From: Fimenecus sp963624605
Lineage (GTDB): Bacteria; Bacillota; Clostridia; Oscillospirales; Acutalibacteraceae
Length of the DNA: 64,000 nt
Reading direction: 5' to 3'
Assembly (NCBI GenBank): GCA_963624605.1
Contig: CAVFQD010000002.1
Span: 5,577 to 69,576, forward strand
In this document: positions 32,913 through 41,011 of the stretch, one piece after another
Layout of the letters: every line of letters starts with the position of its first letter
How positions within the stretch are numbered: the stretch's first letter is position 1
The notes under the pieces: model-generated
Database searches by the model: none
Told to the model about the DNA's origin: nothing
Seen by the model: the letters and a program-made list of their open reading frames with translations, nothing else
Translations under genes and position numbers: made by a program

Positions 32913-33179
32913 ATGTATTCAAAAGATGTACTCGTTCAAAATCAGGTAGGTCTTCATGCAAGACCCGCAACATTCTTCATTCAGAAGGCAAATGAGTTCA
33001 AGTCATCAATTTGGGTCGAAAAAGAAGAGAGAAGAGTTAACGCAAAGAGCCTTCTCGGTGTCCTTTCACTCGGAATTATGGGCGGGACGGAAATCCGTAT
33101 TATCGCAGGCGGCCCCGATGAGGAACAGGCTGTTGACGAGCTTGTTAAGCTTGTTGAATCAGGCTTCGCAGAAGAATAA
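32913..33179 (+). CDS. ptsH: Phosphocarrier protein HPr
   Basis: 88 residues from ATG 32913 with GGGGAGAA upstream. Phosphotransfer histidine H15 in GLHARPAT and regulatory serine S46 in AKSLLGVLSLG are both present, so this is HPr rather than Crh, which lacks H15. HPr passes phosphate from EI to sugar-specific EII proteins in the PTS, and HPr kinase phosphorylates S46 for catabolite repression through CcpA. It stands alone here without ptsI, which is common in Clostridia. A terminator follows 21 bp after the stop. Confidence 0.93.
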   Translation: MYSKDVLVQNQVGLHARPATFFIQKANEFKSSIWVEKEERRVNAKSLLGVLSLGIMGGTEIRIIAGGPDEEQAVDELVKLVESGFAEE

Positions 33180-33200
33180 TTTTTATATTCACACGATTTA

Positions 33201-33237
33201 GGGCGCATCGGTTTTTATCGGTGTGCCCTTTAATTTA
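33201..33237 (+). terminator. Terminator between HPr and uvrC
   Basis: Eleven-position stem (33201-33211 with 33218-33228, three G-T pairs), loop of T's, then TTTAATTT; it abuts the uvrC ribosome site. Confidence 0.7.
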
Positions 33238-33246
33238 GGAGAGCAT

Positions 33247-35082
33247 ATGAACGCTAAACTGCCCGAATTGCGAAAAAAAGCAATGAGTCTGCCGCTTTTG
33301 CCCGGGGTATATATAATGAAAAACAGTAAGGATGAAATTATATATATCGGAAAGGCGAAGAAACTGAAAAACAGGGTCAGCCAATACTTCGGCTCGCAGA
33401 ACAGGCACACGGTCAAAGTACTTAAAATGGTTGAGAATGTAGACCGCTTTGACTATATCGTAACCGACAGCGAGTTTGAAGCACTGGTGCTTGAATGCAG
33501 TCTTATCAAGCAGCATATGCCGAAGTATAACATTCTCTTAAAGGATGATAAAGGTTACAGCTATATTGAAATAACGGGCGGCAAATATAAAAAAATATCT
33601 GCCGTATTGCAAAAAAGCGACGACCCGTACGCGGAATATATCGGACCGTATACGAGCTCATATGCGGTCAAGCAGAGCGTTGACACCGCAAACAAGATAT
33701 TTAAGCTTTATCAGTGCAACAAGACATTTCCGAGGGATTTCAGAAAATCACGCCCGTGTCTTAACTACTATATTTCGCAGTGCTGCGGAGTTTGTACCGG
33801 TAAGGTATCCGAAAAGGAATACAATGAAAATTTCAATCAGGCTTTGCGTTTCTTAAAGGGCGACACGCAGTCGATCGTAAAGGAACTGAACGAAAAAATG
33901 CTTGAGGCCTCTGAAAATCTTGACTTTGAAAACGCCGCAAAATACAGGGACAAGATGGCGGCGATAAACAAAATGAAAGACCGCCAAAAGGTTGTATATA
34001 ACAATATTGAGGAGCAGGATGTCTTTGCCTGTGCTGAAAACGACGGTACGACCTGCCTTGCGGTTTTAAGGTTCTCGGACAGTAAGCTGTACGACAGCGA
34101 GCATTTCTTCTTTGACACCTCAGACGACTCTCCCGAGGCTCAGCGCGCGGAGTTTATCACATCGTTTTACGGTATGCGCAGCAATATCCCGAGGCGGGTT
34201 ACGGTCGAGGGCGAGGTCGAGGATAAAGAACTTCTTGAAAGATGGCTATCCGACAAAAAAGGCAAAAAGGTTACGGTTTTTGTGCCGGCAAGAGGTACGC
34301 AGGTCGAGGTTGTAAAGATGTGCAAGGAAAACGCCACGGAGAAGCTTGCATTGTATAAGGGCAAAAGCGGTAAGGCTGTTGCGGTGCTTGAAGAGCTGCA
34401 AAATCTTCTCGGACTTAAAAGCACGCCCGACTATATCGAGTCCTACGATATTTCACACACCGCAGGCTCGGATTCTGTCGGCGGTATGATAGTTTTTAAG
34501 GACGGAAAACCGTATAAGAAGGCTTACAGGCGGTTTGCGATTAAAGCCTTTGCCAACGATGATTACGGCTCAATGAACGAAGTGTTGACGCGCCGCTTCA
34601 ACGAGTATATTCTCCATAAGGACAAAAATGAGGATTACGGCTTCGGAAAGCTGCCTGATTTGATTCTTCTCGACGGCGGCGAGGGACAGGTGAATGCCGT
34701 TATGCCCGTGCTTCGGGAATTCGGACTTGATATTCCCGTGTTTGGTATGGTCAAGGACGATAAGCATCATACAAGGGCGATTGCCTTTGACGGCGGCGAG
34801 ATTGAGATAAACTCTAAGCGACAGGTGTTTACACTCATTTCTGATATACAGAATGAGGTACATCGCTTTTCAATCGACTACCATCATAAAAAGCACACAA
34901 AAAGTACGGTTTCGCTCTCTCTTACAAAAATCGACGGTATCGGCGAGGCGAAGGCGCGAGCTCTGCTAAAGCATTTCAAGACGGTTTCCGCGATTAAAAA
35001 GGCTACCGTCGAGGAGCTTTGCGAGGTTAAAGGAATAAATAAAGAGCTTGCGGAAAATGTCATAAAGTTCTATAATAAATAA
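33247..35082 (+). CDS. uvrC: Excinuclease ABC subunit C
   Basis: 611 residues from ATG 33247, with AGGAGAGC upstream. Domain order: GIY-YIG nuclease (GVYIMKNSKDEIIYIGKAKKLKNRVSQYF, about 18-46) for the 3' incision, Cys motif CLNYYISQCCGVC, UVR motif contacting UvrB (EASENLDFENAAKYRDKMAAI), RNase-H-like 5' nuclease with IESYDISHTAGSDSVGGMIVF and LPDLILLDGGEGQ, and C-terminal helix-hairpin-helix (IDGIGEAKARALLKHF). Works with UvrAB in nucleotide excision repair; uvrB-uvrA lie 18 kb downstream. The HAD gene starts 10 nt after its stop. Confidence 0.96.
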   Translation: MNAKLPELRKKAMSLPLLPGVYIMKNSKDEIIYIGKAKKLKNRVSQYFGSQNRHTVKVLKMVENVDRFDYIVTDSEFEALVLECSLIKQHMPKYNILLKDDKGYSYIEITGGKYKKISAVLQKSDDPYAEYIGPYTSSYAVKQSVDTANKIFKLYQCNKTFPRDFRKSRPCLNYYISQCCGVCTGKVSEKEYNENFNQALRFLKGDTQSIVKELNEKMLEASENLDFENAAKYRDKMAAINKMKDRQKVVYNNIEEQDVFACAENDGTTCLAVLRFSDSKLYDSEHFFFDTSDDSPEAQRAEFITSFYGMRSNIPRRVTVEGEVEDKELLERWLSDKKGKKVTVFVPARGTQVEVVKMCKENATEKLALYKGKSGKAVAVLEELQNLLGLKSTPDYIESYDISHTAGSDSVGGMIVFKDGKPYKKAYRRFAIKAFANDDYGSMNEVLTRRFNEYILHKDKNEDYGFGKLPDLILLDGGEGQVNAVMPVLREFGLDIPVFGMVKDDKHHTRAIAFDGGEIEINSKRQVFTLISDIQNEVHRFSIDYHHKKHTKSTVSLSLTKIDGIGEAKARALLKHFKTVSAIKKATVEELCEVKGINKELAENVIKFYNK

Positions 35083-35092
35083 GGTGATAAAA

Positions 35093-35740
35093 ATGTACAA
35101 AGCAGTAATATTCGATTTGGACGGCACATTGTTGAACACTCTTGACGACCTTGCCGACAGCACAAACTTTGCTCTTAAAAAGAACGGATTTCCGACAAGA
35201 ACCGTTGACGAGGTCAGGCGGTTTGTCGGAAACGGCAATATAAAGCTTATCCACAGAGCACTTCCCGATACGGCAAGCGAGGCTCAGTTCCAGAAAACTT
35301 ACTCTGATTTTACCGAGCATTACAAGCACAATATGGCTAACAAGACAAAGCCCTATGACGGTATAGACAGCTTGCTCAAAGCTCTTTACGAGAATGGGAT
35401 TAAGCTTGCAATCGTTACAAATAAGATTGATTTTGCGGCACAGGAGCTTTGCGGCGGACTTTTCGGCGACTATGTCAAAACGGTTATCGGAAGCGACGGC
35501 GTCAGACCCAACAAGCCTGCTCCCGACGGGCTTTATCTTGCGCTTGAAAAGCTAGGCGTAGAAAAAAAGGACGCTGTGTTTATCGGAGACAGCGAGGTCG
35601 ATATTCAGACCGCAAAGAATGCGGAAATAGACAGCATCGGCGTGCTCTGGGGCTTCCGTGACGAGGAACAATTGCGTGAAATCGGCGTCCAAAAGACGGC
35701 AAAGAATGCAGACGAACTGCGCCGTATGTTATTATTTTGA
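35093..35740 (+). CDS. HAD-IA hydrolase, phosphoglycolate-phosphatase-like
   Basis: 215 residues from ATG 35093 (AAGGTG upstream; an in-frame GTG at 35084 is part of that site). Motif I FDLDGTLLNT with nucleophile D9, motif II IVTNKID, and motif IV GDSEVDIQTAKNA. The four-helix C1 cap (18-80) matches Gph/PpaX phosphatases. Probable role is dephosphorylation of 2-phosphoglycolate arising from oxidative DNA end repair or of pyrophosphate; adjacency to uvrC favours a repair-linked role, but this is inference. Confidence 0.87.
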   Translation: MYKAVIFDLDGTLLNTLDDLADSTNFALKKNGFPTRTVDEVRRFVGNGNIKLIHRALPDTASEAQFQKTYSDFTEHYKHNMANKTKPYDGIDSLLKALYENGIKLAIVTNKIDFAAQELCGGLFGDYVKTVIGSDGVRPNKPAPDGLYLALEKLGVEKKDAVFIGDSEVDIQTAKNAEIDSIGVLWGFRDEEQLREIGVQKTAKNADELRRMLLF

Positions 35741-35810
35741 TAAAAACTATTGACATTTGTGTCGAAAATGTGGAAAATAAAACAGTATATGAAGGTTGGA
35801 GTATTCGTAA

Positions 35811-36353
35811 ATGAGAGTTATTACAGGTTCGGCAAGAGGCAGAAAACTGAAAACGCTTGAGGGCGACGATGTCGTCAGACCTACAACAGATCGTGTCAAA
35901 GAGGCAATTTTCAGCATAATTCAGTTTGATTTGACCGACGCTTGCGTACTTGATTTGTTCGCAGGTTCGGGTCAGCTCGGCGTGGAAGCCTTGAGCAGGG
36001 GAGCGGCAAACGCCGTTTTTGTTGACAGAGACTCTCAGGCGGTTGAGATAATAAAGGACAACTTAAAAACTACGGGACTTTTTCAAAAGGCGACTGTTCT
36101 CAATGCGGACAGCGTAAGCTATATTAAGAACTCGAGAAATAAATTTGATATTGTTTTTCTTGACCCGCCGTACAACAAGGGCTTGATTGACGAAACGCTT
36201 GAGAGCGTTGTCGGCTGTTGCAATGAAAATGCAACGGTTGTCTGTGAAACCGATTTTAACGAAGCCTTACCCGACTGCGCCGGGGATTTTGAAAAGTACA
36301 GGGAGTACAAATACTCAAAGACCAAGATTACGACCTATAAGCGCAAGAAGTGA
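35811..36353 (+). CDS. rsmD: 16S rRNA (guanine(966)-N2)-methyltransferase
   Basis: 180 residues, family-typical size. SAM-binding LDLFAGSGQLGVEALSRG (about 47-64) and catalytic DPPY at 118-121, with the N-terminal RVITGSARGRKLKT that marks RsmD. It methylates N2 of G966 in the 30S subunit. The next gene is coaD, the widely conserved rsmD-coaD pair in Firmicutes, and coaD starts 12 bp downstream. Confidence 0.95.
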   Translation: MRVITGSARGRKLKTLEGDDVVRPTTDRVKEAIFSIIQFDLTDACVLDLFAGSGQLGVEALSRGAANAVFVDRDSQAVEIIKDNLKTTGLFQKATVLNADSVSYIKNSRNKFDIVFLDPPYNKGLIDETLESVVGCCNENATVVCETDFNEALPDCAGDFEKYREYKYSKTKITTYKRKK

Positions 36354-36365
36354 GCAGGTGATTTT

Positions 36366-36863
36366 TTGAGAACCGTTATTTGTCCCGGAAGCTTTGATCC
36401 GGTTACGCTCGGACATCTTGATATAATTACGAGAAGTTCAAAAATGTTCGACAGGGTCATTGTTCTTGTTATGACCAATTATAAAAAAAAGGACAGTTAT
36501 TCTTTTTCCTCAGCGGAAAGAGTTGAGCTGATAAAAAGGTGCACTCACAGCCTTGAAAATGTCGAGGTTGACAGCTATGACGGCTTGCTTGCGGAATATG
36601 CGAGGAAAATCGGCGCTGTCGCCATTGTCAAGGGCTTGAGGGCGGTATCCGACTTTGAATACGAATTCCAGCAGGCGTTGATCAACAAGGAATTGAACAA
36701 CGAGGTGGAAACGGTTTTCATTACAACGAGAGCGGAGAATATGTATCTCAGCTCAAGCGTTGTTAAGCACATATGCAGCTTGGGCGGCGATATTTCAAAC
36801 TTCGTTCCGCCCGAAATAAGTGATGTGATTATTGAAAGAATCAGAAAGGAAGATGTGAAATGA
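36366..36863 (+). CDS. coaD: Phosphopantetheine adenylyltransferase
   Basis: 165 residues starting at TTG 36366, with AGGTGA 7 nt upstream. Nucleotidyltransferase motif GSFDPVTLGHLDI (T/HxGH at 14-17), ligand loops AIVKGLRAVSDFEYEFQ and TTRAENMYLSSSVVKHI. Transfers AMP from ATP to 4'-phosphopantetheine, the penultimate step of CoA synthesis. Its TGA overlaps the next gene's ATG, so they are translationally coupled. Confidence 0.96.
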   Translation: MRTVICPGSFDPVTLGHLDIITRSSKMFDRVIVLVMTNYKKKDSYSFSSAERVELIKRCTHSLENVEVDSYDGLLAEYARKIGAVAIVKGLRAVSDFEYEFQQALINKELNNEVETVFITTRAENMYLSSSVVKHICSLGGDISNFVPPEISDVIIERIRKEDVK

Positions 36864-37393
36864 GTATAGAAAGTTTACTCGATAATATTGAGGATGTCCT
36901 TGAAAACAGTAAAAATGTTCCTTTTTCATCAAAGATTTCAGTTGACGGAGATGAAATAAAGACAATTATTGAGGATATAAGGCTCAATATGCCTGACGAG
37001 CTTATGAAGGCAAGAAAGATTGCTTCCGAGAGGAAGGAAATTCTCGATGCGGCTCAGGCGGCTTCCGAGGATATAATTGCCGAGGCGAGAGATAAGGCAA
37101 AGGTGATTGTTTCCGAGCACGAAATCACAAAAAGGGCAGAGGAAAACGCATCGGATATTCTTCAGCAGGCGCGCACACAGGCTACGGAGATTATTGAGCA
37201 GGCAAGAGCAACCGCCTCCGATATGACCGAGCAGGCGCAGAAGTGGTCGAACGATCTGCGTACAAGTGCGGGCGAATATGTTGAGCACATTGTTGCAACG
37301 GCGGACGAAGCTCTTACGAACTCCGTAAACGAGATTAGAAAAGCAAGAATGTCTTTGAGAAACGCTGCGGCTCAACAGGCAAAAGAAGATTGA
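36860..37393 (+). CDS. Coiled-coil protein resembling ATPase peripheral-stalk/DivIVA-type proteins
   Basis: 177 residues, no signal or membrane segment. The N-terminal ~55 residues form a compact helical region (SIESLLDNIEDVLENSK...), and 60-175 is a continuous amphipathic coiled coil rich in Ala, Glu, Gln and Arg with 11-residue-like periodicity (EQARATASDMTEQAQKW). Such proteins downstream of coaD in Clostridia are annotated as V-ATPase subunit H-like or ATPase proteins, by similarity only to the coiled coil; no other ATPase genes are here. A scaffold or division-related role is possible, but function is unknown. Confidence 0.7.
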   Translation: MSIESLLDNIEDVLENSKNVPFSSKISVDGDEIKTIIEDIRLNMPDELMKARKIASERKEILDAAQAASEDIIAEARDKAKVIVSEHEITKRAEENASDILQQARTQATEIIEQARATASDMTEQAQKWSNDLRTSAGEYVEHIVATADEALTNSVNEIRKARMSLRNAAAQQAKED

Positions 37394-37408
37394 TAATAAG
37401 CATTATAT

Positions 37409-37443
37409 TTCACCTCGTCGCATATAATTGTGTACGAGGTGAA
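37409..37443 (+). promoter_or_regulatory. Hairpin that sequesters the DUF4830 ribosome site
   Basis: Perfect 10-bp stem TTCACCTCGT/ACGAGGTGAA (37409-37418 with 37434-37443) whose 3' arm is the GAGGTGAA ribosome site for ATG 37449. The loop holds a TATAAT (37423-37428). Confidence 0.6.
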
Positions 37444-37448
37444 TTTGT

Positions 37449-37934
37449 ATGTTTGTATATTCGGTAAACAGGCGTCAGCTAAAATTTTTGGGGATAATTC
37501 TTTGCCTTTTGGCAATGGGTATAATCCTTGCTTTGTTAACAAAGGACAGTATTTCGGCGGCGAATACGGGCGAAAAAAACCTCAAAGCCTCCACGGCTGA
37601 AGAGAGAATAGCTTTTCTTTCCCAATACGGCTGGAGCGTTGACGAAGAACCGTTGGAGGTTAAGGAAATTATCATTCCAGCTGAATTTGACGATGTTTAT
37701 GAAAGCTATAACGCAATTCAGACGGAGCAGGGCTTTGATCTTACTGCTTACTGCTCAAAAAGAGTAAAAAAGTGGACCTATAAGGTTACAAATTATCCGG
37801 GGTACGAAGACAGCGACTGCATAAGAGCGACGCTTCTTGTCTTTGACGGTCAGGTTATAGGCGGAGATGTGTGCTCCGTTGAGCTCGACGGTTTTATGCA
37901 CGGCTTTGTAAGCCCCGTAAACAATTCACAGTAA
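37449..37934 (+). CDS. DUF4830 domain protein, single membrane anchor
   Basis: 161 residues. N-terminal membrane segment (about 12-30) and an exported ~125-residue domain. The pattern FLSQYGWSVDEEP, 'YESYNAIQTEQGFDL', 'GGDVCSVELDGFMHGF' is the DUF4830 signature seen in Ruminococcaceae and Lachnospiraceae next to housekeeping genes. Function unknown. Its ribosome site sits in the 3' arm of a perfect 10-bp hairpin, so translation may need unfolding or coupling from upstream. Confidence 0.85.
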   Translation: MFVYSVNRRQLKFLGIILCLLAMGIILALLTKDSISAANTGEKNLKASTAEERIAFLSQYGWSVDEEPLEVKEIIIPAEFDDVYESYNAIQTEQGFDLTAYCSKRVKKWTYKVTNYPGYEDSDCIRATLLVFDGQVIGGDVCSVELDGFMHGFVSPVNNSQ

Positions 37935-37945
37935 CGGAGAAAACC

Positions 37946-38662
37946 ATGGCAGTTGAACGGCTTGACAAGATAATATCGAAAAGCGGAAAATTCACCCGCA
38001 GTGAAATAAAGCGGCTTGCCCGTTTAGGGGAAATCACCCTTGGCGGCGAGACGGTAAAGGATACTTCCGTAAAGGTCGATACCGAAAAGTGCGCAATTAC
38101 GGTGTCGGGTGAGGAAATCGACACCTGCGAGTATGTTTATATTATGCTAAACAAGCCGCAGGGTGTTGTATCCGCAAGTGAGGGCAGGGGCGATATTACC
38201 GTAGTTGACATTCTGCCCGAGGGTATGAAAAGAAAAAATCTTTTTCCCGCAGGCAGGCTTGACAAGGATACAACGGGCTTCGTGCTTATTACCGATGACG
38301 GCGAGTTTGCGCACAGGATACTTTCGCCGAAAAATCATATAAAGAAAACATATATTGCGTCACTGGACAAGCCTATAGACGAAAGCAAAAAGGCTGTCCT
38401 CGAGAACGGTATAGAATTAAATGACGGCACCGTATTTAAGCCTGCGGAGCTTGAATTCCTGTCGGAAGATATGACCGAGGTGCAAATAACGATTTTCGAG
38501 GGTAAGTATCATCAGATAAAAAGAATGTTCAAGGCTGTGGGCAGTACCGTTGTTGCGTTGTGCCGCATTAAAATGGGCAATTTACACTTGGACAGCGGCT
38601 TGGCAGAGGGCGAAGCAAGGTATCTCACCGGCGCGGAAAAAGAAGAAATTGAAAAAAGATGA
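37946..38662 (+). CDS. RsuA-family rRNA pseudouridine synthase
   Basis: 238 residues. N-terminal S4 RNA-binding domain (about 3-60: RLDKIISKSGKFTRSEIKRLARLGEI) and PseudoU_synth_2 domain with catalytic D106 in PAGRLDKDTTGFVLIT. The sequence following, 'FEGKYHQIKRMFKAVGSTVVALCRIKMG', is the RsuA/RluB/E/F C-terminal signature. Length fits RsuA, which makes pseudouridine 516 in 16S rRNA, better than the larger RluB. ACGGAG precedes ATG, 11 bp after the DUF4830 stop. Confidence 0.9.
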   Translation: MAVERLDKIISKSGKFTRSEIKRLARLGEITLGGETVKDTSVKVDTEKCAITVSGEEIDTCEYVYIMLNKPQGVVSASEGRGDITVVDILPEGMKRKNLFPAGRLDKDTTGFVLITDDGEFAHRILSPKNHIKKTYIASLDKPIDESKKAVLENGIELNDGTVFKPAELEFLSEDMTEVQITIFEGKYHQIKRMFKAVGSTVVALCRIKMGNLHLDSGLAEGEARYLTGAEKEEIEKR

Positions 38663-38716
38663 TTAAACCGTTATGTTTGTTCCAATACTTTCGTTACCGA
38701 AAGGAATGAACATAAT

Positions 38717-39331
38717 ATGAAAACAAAAAACAAAATTTTGACCGTTGAGCTTGCGGTTCTTACAGCTTTTATAATAACCTGCGTTATCAGCACAATGTCA
38801 TTCGCCTCTGCTTGCGAGGATATACGAAACAGCGTTTTGAGAATGCATGTTGTAGCAAATTCCGACTCCGAGGAGGACCAATGCCTGAAGCTTAAAGTCA
38901 GGGATGCGGTGCTTGAAGCGGGAAAGGAATACTTTGACAACAGCGAGAGTGCGGCACAGGCGGAGGAAAAGCTTATACCGGTAAAGGACGAGCTTGAAAG
39001 AATTGCGAAAAAGGTTGTTGAAGAAAACGGGTATGACTATGATGTAAAGGTTAATATCGGTAACGCCTATTTCCCGACAAAGACCTATGACGGCGATACA
39101 ACTTTGCCGGCGGGAGAGTATGCGGCGGTCAATGTCATAATCGGAAGCGGACGGGGTCACAACTGGTGGTGCGTAATGTTTCCGCCGATGTGTCTGCCTG
39201 CGGCGGAGAGCGACACGGAGCTTGACGAGGTGCTCTCGGAGCGTGAGTATGAAATTGTAAAAAGCAATCCTAAATTTGAGCCTCGTTTCAAGATAGTCGA
39301 ATGGTACGAAAAATTTATTAAAAATAATTGA
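38717..39331 (+). CDS. spoIIR: Stage II sporulation protein R
   Basis: 204 residues with one N-terminal signal or membrane segment (about 10-30). The SpoIIR hallmark VLRMHVVANSDSEEDQCLKLKVRDAVL (about 40-66) is present, followed by a long helix and a C-terminal domain with GHNWWCVMFPPMCLP. In Bacillus this forespore-made protein crosses to the intermembrane space and triggers SpoIIGA to process pro-SigE in the mother cell. Together with spoIIIAA-AH at 59 kb it indicates a spore former. AAAGGAA precedes ATG; no clear SigF promoter could be fixed. Confidence 0.92.
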   Translation: MKTKNKILTVELAVLTAFIITCVISTMSFASACEDIRNSVLRMHVVANSDSEEDQCLKLKVRDAVLEAGKEYFDNSESAAQAEEKLIPVKDELERIAKKVVEENGYDYDVKVNIGNAYFPTKTYDGDTTLPAGEYAAVNVIIGSGRGHNWWCVMFPPMCLPAAESDTELDEVLSEREYEIVKSNPKFEPRFKIVEWYEKFIKNN

Positions 39332-39433
39332 AAATGACTTCCTTTATTCCTTTGTATTTGTTATAATTGAAATGTCCGTAATTGCGTTTGCGGCATGTCT
39401 AATAAATACAAAGGAATTTTTACGGTGAATGCT

Positions 39434-40990
39434 ATGACAAAGTACAACATCATTCCGAAACCGAATTACTATACCTGCGGCAACAGCGAATATGCCGTTT
39501 CTTCGGGCACTGCGGTTCTTTGCCCCGAGGAATTTGTGGGCGTGGGCAAGTATCTTACAGAATACCTTAAAACAAAGCCTGTTGAAAACGAGGGCGAAAT
39601 TAAATTCAAAAAGACTCCCGAGCTTGAACACGACGCATATGAGCTTCATGTTACCAATGACGGTATCATTATAAAGGCAAACACATATTCGGGTGCGTTT
39701 TACGGCGCAGTTACACTTAAAATGATACTTATGCAGGCTGAAAAAAGAGACAGCAAGGCATATGTAAAAACTCTTATTATCAAGGATAAGCCCGAAAATG
39801 AGTACAGAGGTCTTATGCTTGATGTCAGCAGACATTACTTCACTGTTGACGAAATAAAGGATTTGCTTGAAAATATGGCTTTCTTAAAGCTGAATAAATT
39901 CCATTGGCATCTTTCGGATGACCAAGGCTACAGAATTGAAAGCAAAATTTATCCCAAACTCAACACGATAGGCTCAAAGCGTACCTCAAAGCATCTCAAG
40001 GGCTACGGTCTTGAGCACGATAATGTTGAGGAGGCTCGCTATTATACGCAGGAGGAAATTAAGGATATTGTTTCCTTTGCGGGCAGCCTCGGAATTGAAG
40101 TCATTCCCGAAATCGACATTCCCGGGCACACAACAGCCATCCTTGCGGCTGTACCCGAGCTTTCCTGTAAATCGGAGCCGGCAGAGGTTCTTACAATCAA
40201 CGGCGTAAGCGACGGAATACTCTGTGCGGGAAATGAAAAAACGTTTGAATTTTTGGACGCTCTTTTGGGCGAGGTTACAGCTCTTTTCCCGTCAAAGAAA
40301 TTTCATATAGGCGGCGACGAGGCATTTAAGGGCTATAAGGTTTGGGACGATTGCGAAAAATGCAGGGCGCTCATAGCGAAGCTCGGTCTTAAAGACGGCA
40401 AAGAGCTCCAGATATGGTTTATGAACAGGGTAGCGGAAATCCTTAAAAAGTACGGTAAAACCGCTGTTGCGTGGGACGACTGTATGGGAGACGCCCTTGA
40501 TAAAAGCATTGAGTGCCAGCTCTGGCAACCTAATGCTATTGCTAAAGTGAGAAAAATCGCAACCGAGAGGAATATCATAATTTCTCCGACTTCATATTTT
40601 TATTTTGATATAAAGTATTCTATTCTTCCGCTTAAAAAGGTCTATAACTTCAACAGGGTAAAGGTCGGCTTTACAAAGCCTGAACAGAGGTCAACAGGTC
40701 TTGAGTGCGAGCTTTGGACGGAATGGATCGACTCAAAGGAGGCACTTGAATTCTCCGTATTCCCGAGAACACTTGCTTTTTCCGAGGTTGCATGGACAAA
40801 TATCGAAAACAGAAGATATAAGGATTTCCTCAAACGACTTGAATGGTTCAAGGTTTATATGAAGAAGAAAAACATAAACTATTCGAGAGTTTACAAAAGA
40901 CATATTGATTTTGACACCAAGTGTACATATCATCTCGGTGCGGACGGAAAAGAGTACGCAAAGAGCGAACAGCTTAAAAACGCTGAATAA
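39434..40990 (+). CDS. Cytosolic beta-N-acetylhexosaminidase, glycoside hydrolase family 20
   Basis: 518 residues from ATG 39434, which has GGTGA 5 nt upstream and gives the family start TKYNIIPKP; the frame extends to an ATG at 39395 without a ribosome site. GH20b N-terminal domain (1-115), then the TIM barrel with KFHWHLSDDQGYRIE (155-169) and the catalytic pair D295-E296 in HIGGDEAFKG, which act by substrate-assisted catalysis. It should release terminal GlcNAc or GalNAc from N-glycans, mucin glycans or peptidoglycan fragments. No signal peptide. A TATAAT at 39362-39367 is the likely -10, with a poor -35. Confidence 0.92.
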   Translation: MTKYNIIPKPNYYTCGNSEYAVSSGTAVLCPEEFVGVGKYLTEYLKTKPVENEGEIKFKKTPELEHDAYELHVTNDGIIIKANTYSGAFYGAVTLKMILMQAEKRDSKAYVKTLIIKDKPENEYRGLMLDVSRHYFTVDEIKDLLENMAFLKLNKFHWHLSDDQGYRIESKIYPKLNTIGSKRTSKHLKGYGLEHDNVEEARYYTQEEIKDIVSFAGSLGIEVIPEIDIPGHTTAILAAVPELSCKSEPAEVLTINGVSDGILCAGNEKTFEFLDALLGEVTALFPSKKFHIGGDEAFKGYKVWDDCEKCRALIAKLGLKDGKELQIWFMNRVAEILKKYGKTAVAWDDCMGDALDKSIECQLWQPNAIAKVRKIATERNIIISPTSYFYFDIKYSILPLKKVYNFNRVKVGFTKPEQRSTGLECELWTEWIDSKEALEFSVFPRTLAFSEVAWTNIENRRYKDFLKRLEWFKVYMKKKNINYSRVYKRHIDFDTKCTYHLGADGKEYAKSEQLKNAE

Positions 40991-41011
40991 CGGGATTTGA
41001 GGACTTAATAA

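Noticed and set aside
32913..33179. Crh (catabolite repression HPr) instead of HPr
   Set aside because: The phosphotransfer His15 is present; Crh lacks it.
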